Shown piece by piece: positions 55,246-63,771 of a stretch of 64,000 bases of DNA. Under the pieces are notes generated by a model that saw nothing but the letters and a program-made list of their open reading frames with translations, searched no databases and was not told the DNA's origin. Position 1 is the first letter of the stretch. The number at the start of each line of letters is the position of its first letter. A program made the position numbers and the translations under genes. This stretch comes from Paracoccaceae bacterium. GTDB lineage: Bacteria > Pseudomonadota > Alphaproteobacteria > Rhodobacterales > Rhodobacteraceae. The stretch lies in contig JAFIEF010000008.1 in the NCBI GenBank assembly GCA_020832655.1, positions 1 through 64,000 of the forward strand, given 5' to 3'.

Positions 55246-56541
55246 ATGAACATCACCACCCGCGACGCCGGTTTCTTCACCGACACGATCGAAAGCCGCG
55301 ACCCGGAACTTCACGCCGCGATGCAGGCCGAACTTGGCCGCCAGCGCGACGAGATCGAACTGATCGCGTCAGAAAACATCGTCAGCCGCGCTGTGATGGA
55401 GGCGCAAGGCTCTGTGCTGACCAACAAATATGCCGAAGGCTATCCGGGCCGACGCTATTATGGCGGCTGCCAATATGTCGATGTGGCCGAAAACCTGGCC
55501 ATCGCGCGCGCCTGCAAGCTGTTCGAATGCAGCTTTGCCAATGTCCAGCCCAATTCCGGCAGCCAGGCCAATCAGGGCGTTTATACCGCGCTGCTGAAAC
55601 CCGGCGACACGATTTTGGGCATGAGCCTTGATGCAGGCGGGCATCTGACGCATGGGGCCAAGCCCAACCAGTCGGGCAAATGGTTCAACGCGGTGCAATA
55701 TGGCGTGCGCGAGTCGGATCTGGAAATCGATTATGACCAGATCGCCGAACTGGCCGCCCGCCATCAGCCGAAAATGATCATCGCCGGCGGCTCGGCGATA
55801 CCGCGCATCATCGACTTCAGGCGCATGCGCGAGATCGCTGATGCCGTGGGGGCGTATCTGCTGGTCGATATGGCGCATATTGCCGGGCTGGTGGCGGCCA
55901 AGCTTTACCCCTCGCCCTTCCCGCATGCGCATGTGGCGACCACGACAACGCACAAGACCCTTCGCGGCCCGCGCGGCGGCATGATCCTGACCAATGACGA
56001 AACCATCGCCAAGAAGGTCAATTCCGCCATTTTCCCCGGCATTCAGGGCGGCCCCTTGATGCATGTCATCGCCGCCAAGGCGGTGGCCTTCGGCGAGGCG
56101 CTGCAACCGGGTTTCGTTGATTATCAGCGGCAGGTGATCGCCAATGCCAGGGCGCTGGCCGATCAGCTGGAAAAGGGCGGGCTGGCCACTGTGACCGGGG
56201 GCACCGACTCGCATCTGCTGCTGGTCGATCTGCGCCCCAAGGGGGTGAAGGGCAATGCCACCGAAACGGCGCTGGGACGCGCGCATATCACCTGCAACAA
56301 GAACGGCATCCCGTTTGACACCGAAAGCCCGATGATCACCAGCGGCATCCGGCTGGGCACACCCGCAGGCACCACGCGCGGTTTTGCCGAACCCGAATTC
56401 CGCCAGATTGCCGACTGGATCGTGCAGGTGGTTGAAGGGCTGGCAGAGAATGGCGAAGATGGCAATGCCGCGATCGAGGCGCGCGTGCGCGGCGAAGTCG
56501 CGGTACTTTGCGCGCGCTTCCCGATCTATCCGGGGCTGTGA
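55246..56541 (+). CDS. glyA: Serine hydroxymethyltransferase
   Basis: This PLP enzyme converts serine and tetrahydrofolate to glycine and methylene-tetrahydrofolate, the main source of one-carbon units. The 431-residue protein has the PLP lysine K237 in [27 protein letters not shown] at the N terminus and [14 protein letters not shown]. The start at 55246 has GGAGG upstream. I looked for a riboswitch in the upstream 224 bases and could not confirm one. A 10-base hairpin follows the stop. Confidence 0.96.
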   Translation: MNITTRDAGFFTDTIESRDPELHAAMQAELGRQRDEIELIASENIVSRAVMEAQGSVLTNKYAEGYPGRRYYGGCQYVDVAENLAIARACKLFECSFANVQPNSGSQANQGVYTALLKPGDTILGMSLDAGGHLTHGAKPNQSGKWFNAVQYGVRESDLEIDYDQIAELAARHQPKMIIAGGSAIPRIIDFRRMREIADAVGAYLLVDMAHIAGLVAAKLYPSPFPHAHVATTTTHKTLRGPRGGMILTNDETIAKKVNSAIFPGIQGGPLMHVIAAKAVAFGEALQPGFVDYQRQVIANARALADQLEKGGLATVTGGTDSHLLLVDLRPKGVKGNATETALGRAHITCNKNGIPFDTESPMITSGIRLGTPAGTTRGFAEPEFRQIADWIVQVVEGLAENGEDGNAAIEARVRGEVAVLCARFPIYPGL

Positions 56542-56543
56542 TT

Positions 56544-56568
56544 GCTTGCGCCAGAGTTTGGCGCAAGC
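56544..56568 (+). terminator. Perfect hairpin directly after glyA
   Basis: The stem GCTTGCGCCA/TGGCGCAAGC with loop GAGTT begins 2 bases after the glyA stop. There is no U tract, so it may protect the mRNA 3' end or act with the repeat that follows. Confidence 0.6.
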
Positions 56569-56577
56569 GGGGTAAAA

Positions 56578-56650
56578 GGGGGCTGTCCGCCCCCTCAACC
56601 AGCCCCTGCGGGGCCGGTTTCACCCCCGAGGATATTTGGACAAGGATGAA
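56578..56650 (+). repeat. Dispersed hairpin repeat, copy F (two-hairpin class)
   Basis: Hairpin 1 has stem GGGGGC/GCCCCC with loop TGTCC (56578-56594). Hairpin 2 is AACCAGCCCC with GGGGCCGGTT around TGC, one mismatch in 10. TTTCACCCCC and the core GAGGATATTTGGA then CAAGGATGAA follow. The core seems to supply the ribosome-binding site (AAGGA) of the next gene. Confidence 0.87.
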
Positions 56651-56656
56651 AGCCCG

Positions 56657-57448
56657 GTGAGCCAGACCGCGCCAGACGCCGTGACGCTGAACCAGTTGCA
56701 ATACGGGGCACCATCCGCGCGGCCCTGGCTGCTGGTGGTGCATGGGCTGTTCGGCTCGGCCCGCAACTGGGGGGCGATTGCCAAGCGGCTGTCCGACGGG
56801 CGTGAAGTGATCAGCGTGGATATGCGCAATCATGGCGACAGCCCCTGGGCCAAGAGCCATGCCTATGCCGATCTGGCCGCTGATCTGGCCCGCGTGATCG
56901 CGCAAAAGGGCGGCACGCCCGATATTCTGGGCCATTCGATGGGCGGCAAGGCGGCGATGATGCTGGCGCTGACCCGCCCCGATCTGGTGAACCGCCTGCT
57001 CATCGCCGATATCGCGCCCGTGGCCTATGGGCACAGCCAGCGGGGGCTGATTGCGGCGATGCGCAGGCTTGATCTGGCGGGGCTGGAGAGCCGCGCGGCC
57101 GCTGATCGCGCGCTGGCGGCGGATGTGGACGATCCGTCGGTGCGCGCGTTTCTGCTGCAATCGCTGGATCTGCGCAGTAGCCCTGCGCGCTGGCGGCTTA
57201 ATCTGGATGTGCTGGACGCCGAGATGGACCGCATCACCGGCTGGCCCGAAGATATCAGCGGCCGTTTCGAGCGCCCGACCCTGTTTCTGAGCGGCGCGAA
57301 ATCGGATTATGTGCGCCCCGAACACCGCCCCGCAATCAAGGCGCTGTTTGCGGGTGCGAAATTCGCCAAGCTGCCCGATGCGGGCCACTGGCTGCATGCC
57401 GAAGCGCCGCGCGCGTTCGAGCGCACGGCGCGGATCTGGTTCGACTGA
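56657..57448 (+). CDS. Alpha/beta hydrolase, YbfF-like esterase
   Basis: A 263-residue alpha/beta hydrolase. It has the oxyanion-hole HGLFGSARNWG, the nucleophile elbow LGHSMGGKAAM with the catalytic serine, and DAGHWLHAEAP with the catalytic histidine. The pattern matches YbfF-type esterases acting on acyl-CoA or short esters; the substrate is not proven. The GTG at 56657 is preferred over a TTG at 56636 because AAGGA in repeat F is about 11 bases upstream. The gene therefore starts directly behind repeat F. Confidence 0.85.
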   Translation: MSQTAPDAVTLNQLQYGAPSARPWLLVVHGLFGSARNWGAIAKRLSDGREVISVDMRNHGDSPWAKSHAYADLAADLARVIAQKGGTPDILGHSMGGKAAMMLALTRPDLVNRLLIADIAPVAYGHSQRGLIAAMRRLDLAGLESRAAADRALAADVDDPSVRAFLLQSLDLRSSPARWRLNLDVLDAEMDRITGWPEDISGRFERPTLFLSGAKSDYVRPEHRPAIKALFAGAKFAKLPDAGHWLHAEAPRAFERTARIWFD

Positions 57449-57458
57449 CGCGCGCGGG

Positions 57459-57641
57459 TTACGAGTTGATCAGCTTGCGCGCGATGATCCAGCTTGCCAC
57501 CAGCCCCACCGCGGCACCACCGGCCGACCATGCCAGAATCGGTTCCAGCGTGTCATGGCCCAGCACCAGACCGGTGACCATGCCGATACCCGCACAGGTC
57601 ACGCCGACAATGATGAACATCAGGGGAAGCATTCTGGTCAT
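57459..57641 (-). CDS. Small two-helix membrane protein (60 aa)
   Basis: A 60-residue protein with two hydrophobic helices (MFIIVGVTCAGIGMVTGLVLG and WSAGGAAVGLVASWIIA in shortened form) joined by a short loop. I know similar small membrane proteins in this order without known function. AGAGGG lies upstream of ATG 57641. It converges with the esterase gene. Confidence 0.7.
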   Translation of the reverse strand: MTRMLPLMFIIVGVTCAGIGMVTGLVLGHDTLEPILAWSAGGAAVGLVASWIIARKLINS

Positions 57642-57801
57642 GATAAGCCCTCTTTCCACAAAGACAGGGGCGATATGACCCGGACCGGGCGGTCGGTTCC
57701 TTGATCTGGCGCAAACCCGGCTGCGACATTCCGTCCCCGATATCGCGTGCGTGCGGTGATTTCGGCTTTTGCAGGCGCTGCGGCTTGCCTATGATCGCGC
57801 C

Positions 57802-60800
57802 ATGACTGATTTGCCCCGCTTCATCCATCTGCGCACCCATACCGAGTATTCGCTGCTGGAAGGCGCGGTTGCGCTGAAGGCGCTGGTCAAGACCTGCGCG
57901 GCCAAGGGCTGGCCTGCCGTGGCCGTGACCGATAGCGACAACATGTTCGCCGCGCTGGAATTTTCGACATTGGCGGCGGGGGCAGGGGTGCAGCCGATAT
58001 TGGGCTGTCAGATCTCGGTGGCCTATGACCCGCCCGCGCCAGGGGAAAAGCTGCGTATGCCTGCGCCTGTGGTGCTGCTGGCGCAGTCCGAGGCGGGCTA
58101 CATGAATCTGATGAAGCTCAATTCCTGCCTCTATCTGCCCAGGGACCGGCCGGTGCCGCAGGTCACGCTGGAAGAGCTGGCGCAGCATGCCGGCGGGCTG
58201 ATCTGCCTGTCGGGCGGGGCCGAGGGGGCGGTGGGCAAGCTGATCCAGACCAATCAGGCCGCGAAGGCCCGCGCGCTGATGGAACGGCTGGCCGCGATCT
58301 ACCCCGACCGGCTTTATGTCGAGTTGCAGCGCCATATGGATGAGGCGGGCCAGATGATGGCCGCCGAGCGCACGACCGAGCGCCCCTTTGTCGAGATGGC
58401 TTACGCGATGGGCCTGCCGCTGGTGGCCACCAATGACGCCTATTTCCCCAAGCCCGATGCCTATGCCGCGCATGACGCGCTTTTGTGCATCAAGGACGGC
58501 GCCTATGTCGATCAATCCGCCCCGCGCCGCCGCCTGACCCCGCAGCATTACCTGAAATCGCCCGAAGAGATGGCGGCGCTTTTCGCCGATCTGCCCGAAG
58601 CGCTGGAAAACACGGTCGAGATTGCGCGGCGCTGCGCCTATAGGGCGGAAAAACGCGCGCCCATCCTGCCGCGCTTTGCCGAGGATGAGGTGCAGGAGCT
58701 GCGGCGGCAAGCGAAGGAAGGGCTGGCCGCGCGGCTGGCAGTCACCCCCCATGCCGCCCCGGTCGAAGACTATGAAAAACGGCTGGAATTCGAGCTGGGC
58801 ATCATCGAAGGCATGGGCTTTCCCGGCTATTTCCTGATCGTGGCCGATTTCATCAAATGGGCCAAGGAAAATGACATTCCGGTGGGGCCGGGGCGGGGGT
58901 CTGGCGCGGGCAGTCTGGTGGCCTATGCGCTGACCATCACCGATCTGGACCCGCTGCGCTATAATCTGCTGTTTGAGCGCTTCCTGAACCCCGAACGCGT
59001 GTCGATGCCCGATTTCGATATCGATTTCTGCATGGACCGGCGCGAAGAGGTCATTCGCTACACCCAGGACAGATACGGCCATGACAAGGTGGGCCAGATC
59101 ATCACCTTTGGCGCGCTTCTGTCCAAGGCCGCGGTGCGCGATGTGGGGCGCGTTTTGCAGCTTCCCTATGGGCAGGTGGACAAGCTGTCCAAGATGATCC
59201 CGGTCGAAGGGGTCAAGCCCGTCAGCGTGGAAAAGGCGCTGGCCGATGAACCCCGCCTGCGCGAGGCGGCCAAGGCCGAAGAGGTGGTGGACCGGCTGCT
59301 GAGCTATGCCCGACAACTGGAAGGGCTGCTGCGCAATGCCTCGACCCATGCCGCAGGGGTGGTGATCGGGGACCGCCCGCTTGACGAGCTGGTGCCGCTT
59401 TACCGCGACCCGCGTTCCGACATGCCCGCGACGCAGTTCAACATGAAATGGGTCGAACAGGCCGGGCTGGTGAAGTTCGACTTTCTGGGGCTGAAGACGC
59501 TGACGGTGATTCAGAATGCGGTCGATCTGCTGAAACGCCGCGGGGTGGATCTGGATATCAACGCCATTGCGCTGGATGATGAAGCCACCTACAAGCTTTA
59601 TGCCAGCGCGCGCACTGTGGCGGTGTTTCAGGTGGAAAGCTCTGGCATGATGGATGCGCTTCGGCGCATGAAGCCCACCTGCATTGAAGATATCGTGGCG
59701 CTGGTGGCGCTGTATCGCCCCGGCCCGATGGAAAACATCCCCACCTATTGCGAGGCCAAGAACGGCAAGCGCGCGCTGGAATCGATCCACCCCTCGATCG
59801 ACCATATCCTTGAAGAAACGCAAGGGATCATCGTCTATCAGGAACAGGTGATGCAGATCGCGCAGGTGATGGCGGGCTACAGCCTGGGACAGGCCGATCT
59901 GCTGCGCCGTGCGATGGGCAAGAAGATCGCCGAGGAAATGGCCAAGGAGCGCCCGAAATTCGTGAAGGGCGCATTGGCCAATGGTGTCGATGAAAAGAAG
60001 GCAGGCGAGGTGTTCGACCTGTTGGAAAAATTCGCCAATTACGGCTTCAACAAATCCCACGCCGCCGCCTATGCCGTGGTCAGCTATCAGACCGCGTATC
60101 TGAAGGCGAATTACCCGGTCGAATTCATGGCGGGTGTGATGAATTGCGATATCCACCTGACCGACAAGCTGGCCGTCTATAAACGAGAGGTCGACCGGCT
60201 GGGCATTGCCGTGATCCCGCCCTGCGTCAACCGCGCGATGGCCAATTTCGATGTGCAGGACGGTGCGCTGGTCTATGCGCTTGGCGCGCTGAAGAATGTC
60301 GGGCTGGATGCGATGCGCCTGATCGTTGATGCGCGCGGGCAAAAGCCCTTTGCCACGCTGTTTGACTTTGCCCGCCGCGTTGATCTGAAGCGCGTGGGCA
60401 AGCGCGCGCTGGAAATGCTGGCACGCGGCGGCGCGTTCGACCAGTTGGAGCGCAACCGCAGGCGCGTCTTTGACAGCCTCGATGCGCTGGTGGGCTATTC
60501 CGCCGCGATCTTTGACGCGCGCGCGTCAAATCAGGTGTCATTGTTTGGCGAAGCCGGATCGGACATCCCCGAACCAAGGCTGGCCAGTGTCGATGACTGG
60601 CTGCCCACCGAAAGGCTGGGGCATGAACATCAGGCGGTGGGCTTCTATCTGTCGGGCCACCCGCTGGATGATTATGCCGCCGCATTGAGGCGCAAGGATG
60701 TGCGGAGCCTGGCCGAGATCGAAAAACAGGCCGCAGGCGGCGCGCTGGTGGCGCGGATCGCGGGGTCGGTTTCGGGGCGGCAGGAACGCAAATCCGCGCG

Positions 60801-61245
60801 CGGCAACCGCTTTGCCTTTGTCCAGCTTTCCGACCCGAGCGGGCTATATGAGGTGACAGTGTTTTCCGACACGCTGGAAGCGGGGCGGAAATATCTGGAA
60901 CCGGGGCAGAATGTGGTGCTGACGGTCGAGGCCACGATGGAGGCCGAAACCCTGAAGCTGCTGGCGCGGGCTGTGCAGCCGGTTGATGCCGTGGTCGCCG
61001 ATGCGGGGGCTGCGGGGCTGCGCATTCATGTTGATGCGCCAGAGGTCATCGCCTCTGTCGCCAGGCTGCTTGGCCCGGGCAGCGCACAGCCCGCGCGCGG
61101 GCAAGGGCCAGTGCGGTTCTGTGTGGCCGATCTGGGCAAGGGGCGCGAATATGACATCGATACGGGGCTGAATTTCGCGCTCAGCCCGCAAATCAAGGGC
61201 GCCGTCAAATCGCTCTCTGGTGTGGTGATGGTCGAGGATATGTAG
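57802..61245 (+). CDS. dnaE: DNA polymerase III alpha subunit
   Basis: This is the catalytic replicative polymerase. The 1147-residue protein has an N-terminal PHP domain (FIHLRTHTEYSLLEGAV), the polymerase active site PDFDIDFCMDRREEV near residue 403, and a C-terminal OB fold starting near residue 983. The length is normal for DnaE1. Start ATG 57802 matches the family; an upstream in-frame ATG at 57769 is not favoured. The proofreading partner DnaQ is encoded at 4.5 kb near the origin. Confidence 0.97.
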   Translation: MTDLPRFIHLRTHTEYSLLEGAVALKALVKTCAAKGWPAVAVTDSDNMFAALEFSTLAAGAGVQPILGCQISVAYDPPAPGEKLRMPAPVVLLAQSEAGYMNLMKLNSCLYLPRDRPVPQVTLEELAQHAGGLICLSGGAEGAVGKLIQTNQAAKARALMERLAAIYPDRLYVELQRHMDEAGQMMAAERTTERPFVEMAYAMGLPLVATNDAYFPKPDAYAAHDALLCIKDGAYVDQSAPRRRLTPQHYLKSPEEMAALFADLPEALENTVEIARRCAYRAEKRAPILPRFAEDEVQELRRQAKEGLAARLAVTPHAAPVEDYEKRLEFELGIIEGMGFPGYFLIVADFIKWAKENDIPVGPGRGSGAGSLVAYALTITDLDPLRYNLLFERFLNPERVSMPDFDIDFCMDRREEVIRYTQDRYGHDKVGQIITFGALLSKAAVRDVGRVLQLPYGQVDKLSKMIPVEGVKPVSVEKALADEPRLREAAKAEEVVDRLLSYARQLEGLLRNASTHAAGVVIGDRPLDELVPLYRDPRSDMPATQFNMKWVEQAGLVKFDFLGLKTLTVIQNAVDLLKRRGVDLDINAIALDDEATYKLYASARTVAVFQVESSGMMDALRRMKPTCIEDIVALVALYRPGPMENIPTYCEAKNGKRALESIHPSIDHILEETQGIIVYQEQVMQIAQVMAGYSLGQADLLRRAMGKKIAEEMAKERPKFVKGALANGVDEKKAGEVFDLLEKFANYGFNKSHAAAYAVVSYQTAYLKANYPVEFMAGVMNCDIHLTDKLAVYKREVDRLGIAVIPPCVNRAMANFDVQDGALVYALGALKNVGLDAMRLIVDARGQKPFATLFDFARRVDLKRVGKRALEMLARGGAFDQLERNRRRVFDSLDALVGYSAAIFDARASNQVSLFGEAGSDIPEPRLASVDDWLPTERLGHEHQAVGFYLSGHPLDDYAAALRRKDVRSLAEIEKQAAGGALVARIAGSVSGRQERKSARGNRFAFVQLSDPSGLYEVTVFSDTLEAGRKYLEPGQNVVLTVEATMEAETLKLLARAVQPVDAVVADAGAAGLRIHVDAPEVIASVARLLGPGSAQPARGQGPVRFCVADLGKGREYDIDTGLNFALSPQIKGAVKSLSGVVMVEDM

Positions 61246-61332
61246 CGGCGCGCACATGGGCTGCGCGCGCATGCAGATTGCCATTTGCGCCTCATATGCC
61301 AGATCTGGATCAGCAGAACAGGAGAGTTGCAG

Positions 61333-62313
61333 ATGGGCCGATTGATTGATGGCGAATGGTCGAACGAATGGTATGACACCAAAAGCACGGGCGGCGCGTT
61401 CAAGCGCGACACCTCGCGCTTTCGCAACTGGGTCACGCGCGATGGCAGCGCTGGCCCATCGGGCGAGGGCGGCTTTGCGCCAGAGGCCGGGCGCTACCAT
61501 CTTTATGTCTCTTATGCCTGCCCCTGGGCGCATCGCACGCTGATCTTTCGCGCCCTCAAGGGGCTGGAGGGGCTGATCGATGTCTCGGTCGTGCATCCCG
61601 ACATGATGGATGATGGCTGGAGCTTCGACACCGATTTCCCCGGTGCCACCGGCGACAAGCTGCATGGCGCGCGCTTCATGCGCGAGGTCTATACCCGCGC
61701 GGATCCCAGGATTTCGGGCCGCGTGACCGTGCCGGTGCTGTGGGACAAGACGCGCAAAACCATCGTGTCCAATGAATCGCCCGAGATCATCCGCATGTTC
61801 AACAGCGCCTTTGATGATCTGACCGGCAACCGCGATGACTATTACCCCGCCGAATTGCGCGACCAGATCGACGCGGTGAATGCGCGCATCTATGATCAGG
61901 TCAATAACGGCGTCTACAAGGCCGGTTTCGCCACCACCCAAAGCGCCTATGACAAGGCGGTGTATCCGTTGTTCGACGCGCTGGACTGGCTGGAAGACCA
62001 TCTGTCATCGCGCCGCTATCTGATGGGCGCGCGCCTGACAGAGGCTGACTGGCGGCTGTTCACAACCCTTGTGCGGTTTGATTCGGTCTATCATCTGCAT
62101 TTCAAATGCAACCGCAAACGGATCATGGATTGCCCCGCGCTATGGGCCTATACGCGCGATCTGTATCAGCATCCCGGTGTGGCGGGCACAGTGCAGATGG
62201 ACCATATCGTGCGCCATTACCATTACAGCCATGACACGATTAACCCTCACCGCATCATCCCCATCAACCCGGCGCTGGATTTCATGGCCCCGCATGGGCG
62301 CGAGGGGGTGTAG
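61333..62313 (+). CDS. yqjG: Glutathionyl-hydroquinone reductase (YqjG/Xi-class GST)
   Basis: This enzyme reduces glutathionyl-hydroquinones. The 326-residue protein has the catalytic cysteine in YACPWAHRTLIF (CPWA) and the family sequence YPAELRDQIDAVNARIYD. The C-terminal helical domain contains YLMGARLTEADWRLF, typical of the ECM4/YqjG group. The start at 61333 follows AGGAGAG. It stands alone after dnaE, and repeat G lies in the 411-base gap downstream. Confidence 0.93.
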   Translation: MGRLIDGEWSNEWYDTKSTGGAFKRDTSRFRNWVTRDGSAGPSGEGGFAPEAGRYHLYVSYACPWAHRTLIFRALKGLEGLIDVSVVHPDMMDDGWSFDTDFPGATGDKLHGARFMREVYTRADPRISGRVTVPVLWDKTRKTIVSNESPEIIRMFNSAFDDLTGNRDDYYPAELRDQIDAVNARIYDQVNNGVYKAGFATTQSAYDKAVYPLFDALDWLEDHLSSRRYLMGARLTEADWRLFTTLVRFDSVYHLHFKCNRKRIMDCPALWAYTRDLYQHPGVAGTVQMDHIVRHYHYSHDTINPHRIIPINPALDFMAPHGREGV

Positions 62314-62499
62314 GGGGTTGGGGTGAGGTCGAGACAAGCGCCCTGTGCGGTTGATCTCGCCATTGCCCCCGCGCGGAAACAAGGCGCGCTTGCGCCGCCG
62401 CGTCCGCATTGCCGCCTGTCGCGCACGAAACGCCCAAGCGCAGGATCCTTTCGTCAGAGGGCGAACGCTATAGTGACTTTTGACCAAGCTTGAGCAGTT
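62314..62499. other. Intergenic region left of repeat G
   Basis: This is the left part of the 411-base convergent gap between yqjG and the ABC ATPase gene. I see no gene or strong terminator here. The part from about 62480 continues into the repeat-related segment. Confidence 0.4.
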
Positions 62500-62666
62500 G
62501 GCTTCATTGCGGCTTTGGCAGGGCGCTGGTTGCGCCGCCTTGACCCTGCTTGCGGGGGGAAGCGGGCCTTCCGGCCCGCTACCTTCGGTGAGAGTATTTG
62601 GGGCAAGATGAAAGCGAGGCGCGGATGATGGGTTTCATCTGGCGCAAGCTGATCAGGGGCAACTCT
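62500..62666 (+). repeat. Dispersed hairpin repeat, copy G (one-hairpin class, long form)
   Basis: The left segment TGGCTTCATTGCGGCTTTGG is followed by a hairpin with stem AGCGGGCC/GGCCCGCT (62561-62580), TTCGGTGAGAGTATTTG, and GGGCAAGATGAAAGCGAGG. The tail TTTCATCTGGCGCAAGCTGA then continues. It closely resembles copy E, and its left segment matches copy D. It lies between two convergent genes. Confidence 0.85.
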
Positions 62667-62724
62667 GGCGATGATACCGTGCCTGGGCTGACGGATCATT
62701 GCGGCAACGCAGCACTGTTCCGTT

Positions 62725-63771
62725 TCACGCTGGCGCGTCTGCGATCCGGTCACCGTGGCTGTCAAATAGCACGGCCTTGTCATCATCGAAGTCCAGTGCG
62801 ATGGGCGTGTCGCGTTCAAACTCCCACTGTCCGACCAGCCGCACGGTCAGGTTTTCAGCTTCTCCGGCATCGACAATCACATGGGTATCTGTCCCCAGAC
62901 GTTCATAATGCAAGACCCTGCCCCGCAAACGCCCGTCTTCGACAACACGCAAATGCTCTGGTCGCACGCCGATCTCGGCGGCGCCTGAACCGGTCAGCAG
63001 ATCACCGGCGATGAAATTCATCGCAGGCGATCCGATAAATCCGGCGACAAAGCGATTGACCGGCGTGTTGTACAGTTCCAACGGTGCGCCCACCTGTTCA
63101 ATCCGTCCCGCGCGCATCACCACAATGCGATTGGCCAAAGTCATCGCCTCGGTCTGATCGTGGGTAACATAGATGATCGGCGTCCCAAGGGTACGGTGCA
63201 GGGCCGCGATTTCGATCCGTGTGTTCATGCGCAGACCGGCATCGAGGTTCGACAGGGGTTCGTCAAACAGGAACAGGCGCGGTTGACGCACCAGAGCCCG
63301 ACCCAGGGCAACGCGCTGGCGCTGCCCGCCGGACAGTTCGGCGGGCTTGCGATCAAGGTAATCGGTCAGTGCAAGGGTGGTGGCCACTTCCGCAATCCGG
63401 TCCCGGATTTCGTCACGGGTCAACCCCGCCAGTTTCAGAGCAAACTCGAAGTTCCTGGACACTGTCAGATGCGGATAGAGCGCATAGGTTTGAAATACCA
63501 TCGCGACCTGACGCTGCCCCGGCGACATCTCGGTGACGTTCTCGTCGAACATGACGATCTCGCCGGAATCGGGCACCTCCAGCCCGGCGATCACCCGCAG
63601 CAGCGTGGTCTTGCCACAGCCGGAAGGGCCAACGACGACGACGAATTCCCCCTGTGCGATCTCAAGGTTCACATCAACCAGAACCCGGTTTGCACCATAG
63701 GATTTCTGGATGTCAGTCAAGCGAAGGGCGGGCACGGCCGATTTCTGATGCGGTTGAAGCCCTTGGGTCAT
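62725..63771 (-). CDS. ABC importer ATPase, UgpC/MalK-like
   Basis: A 348-residue ATP-binding subunit of a sugar- or glycerol-phosphate-type importer (CUT1 group). Walker A is [11 protein letters not shown], the signature is [12 protein letters not shown], and Walker B follows as [14 protein letters not shown]-terminal TOBE-type region (from about 240) is present, as in MalK and UgpC. Permease and binding-protein genes would lie beyond 64000. The start at 63771 ([18 protein letters not shown]) is used; the frame extends further to 63996 but that part has no family resemblance. The substrate is unknown. Confidence 0.9.
   Translation of the reverse strand: MTQGLQPHQKSAVPALRLTDIQKSYGANRVLVDVNLEIAQGEFVVVVGPSGCGKTTLLRVIAGLEVPDSGEIVMFDENVTEMSPGQRQVAMVFQTYALYPHLTVSRNFEFALKLAGLTRDEIRDRIAEVATTLALTDYLDRKPAELSGGQRQRVALGRALVRQPRLFLFDEPLSNLDAGLRMNTRIEIAALHRTLGTPIIYVTHDQTEAMTLANRIVVMRAGRIEQVGAPLELYNTPVNRFVAGFIGSPAMNFIAGDLLTGSGAAEIGVRPEHLRVVEDGRLRGRVLHYERLGTDTHVIVDAGEAENLTVRLVGQWEFERDTPIALDFDDDKAVLFDSHGDRIADAPA

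Noticed and set aside
57553-60342. 929-residue minus-strand reading frame
   Set aside because: It is antisense to dnaE, low in plausible domains and rich in His/Arg/Gln, a shadow of GC-rich third positions.
62454-62819. 121-residue minus-strand reading frame over repeat G
   Set aside because: It overlaps repeat G and the ABC ATPase 3' end; related frames at other repeat copies only reflect the repeat.
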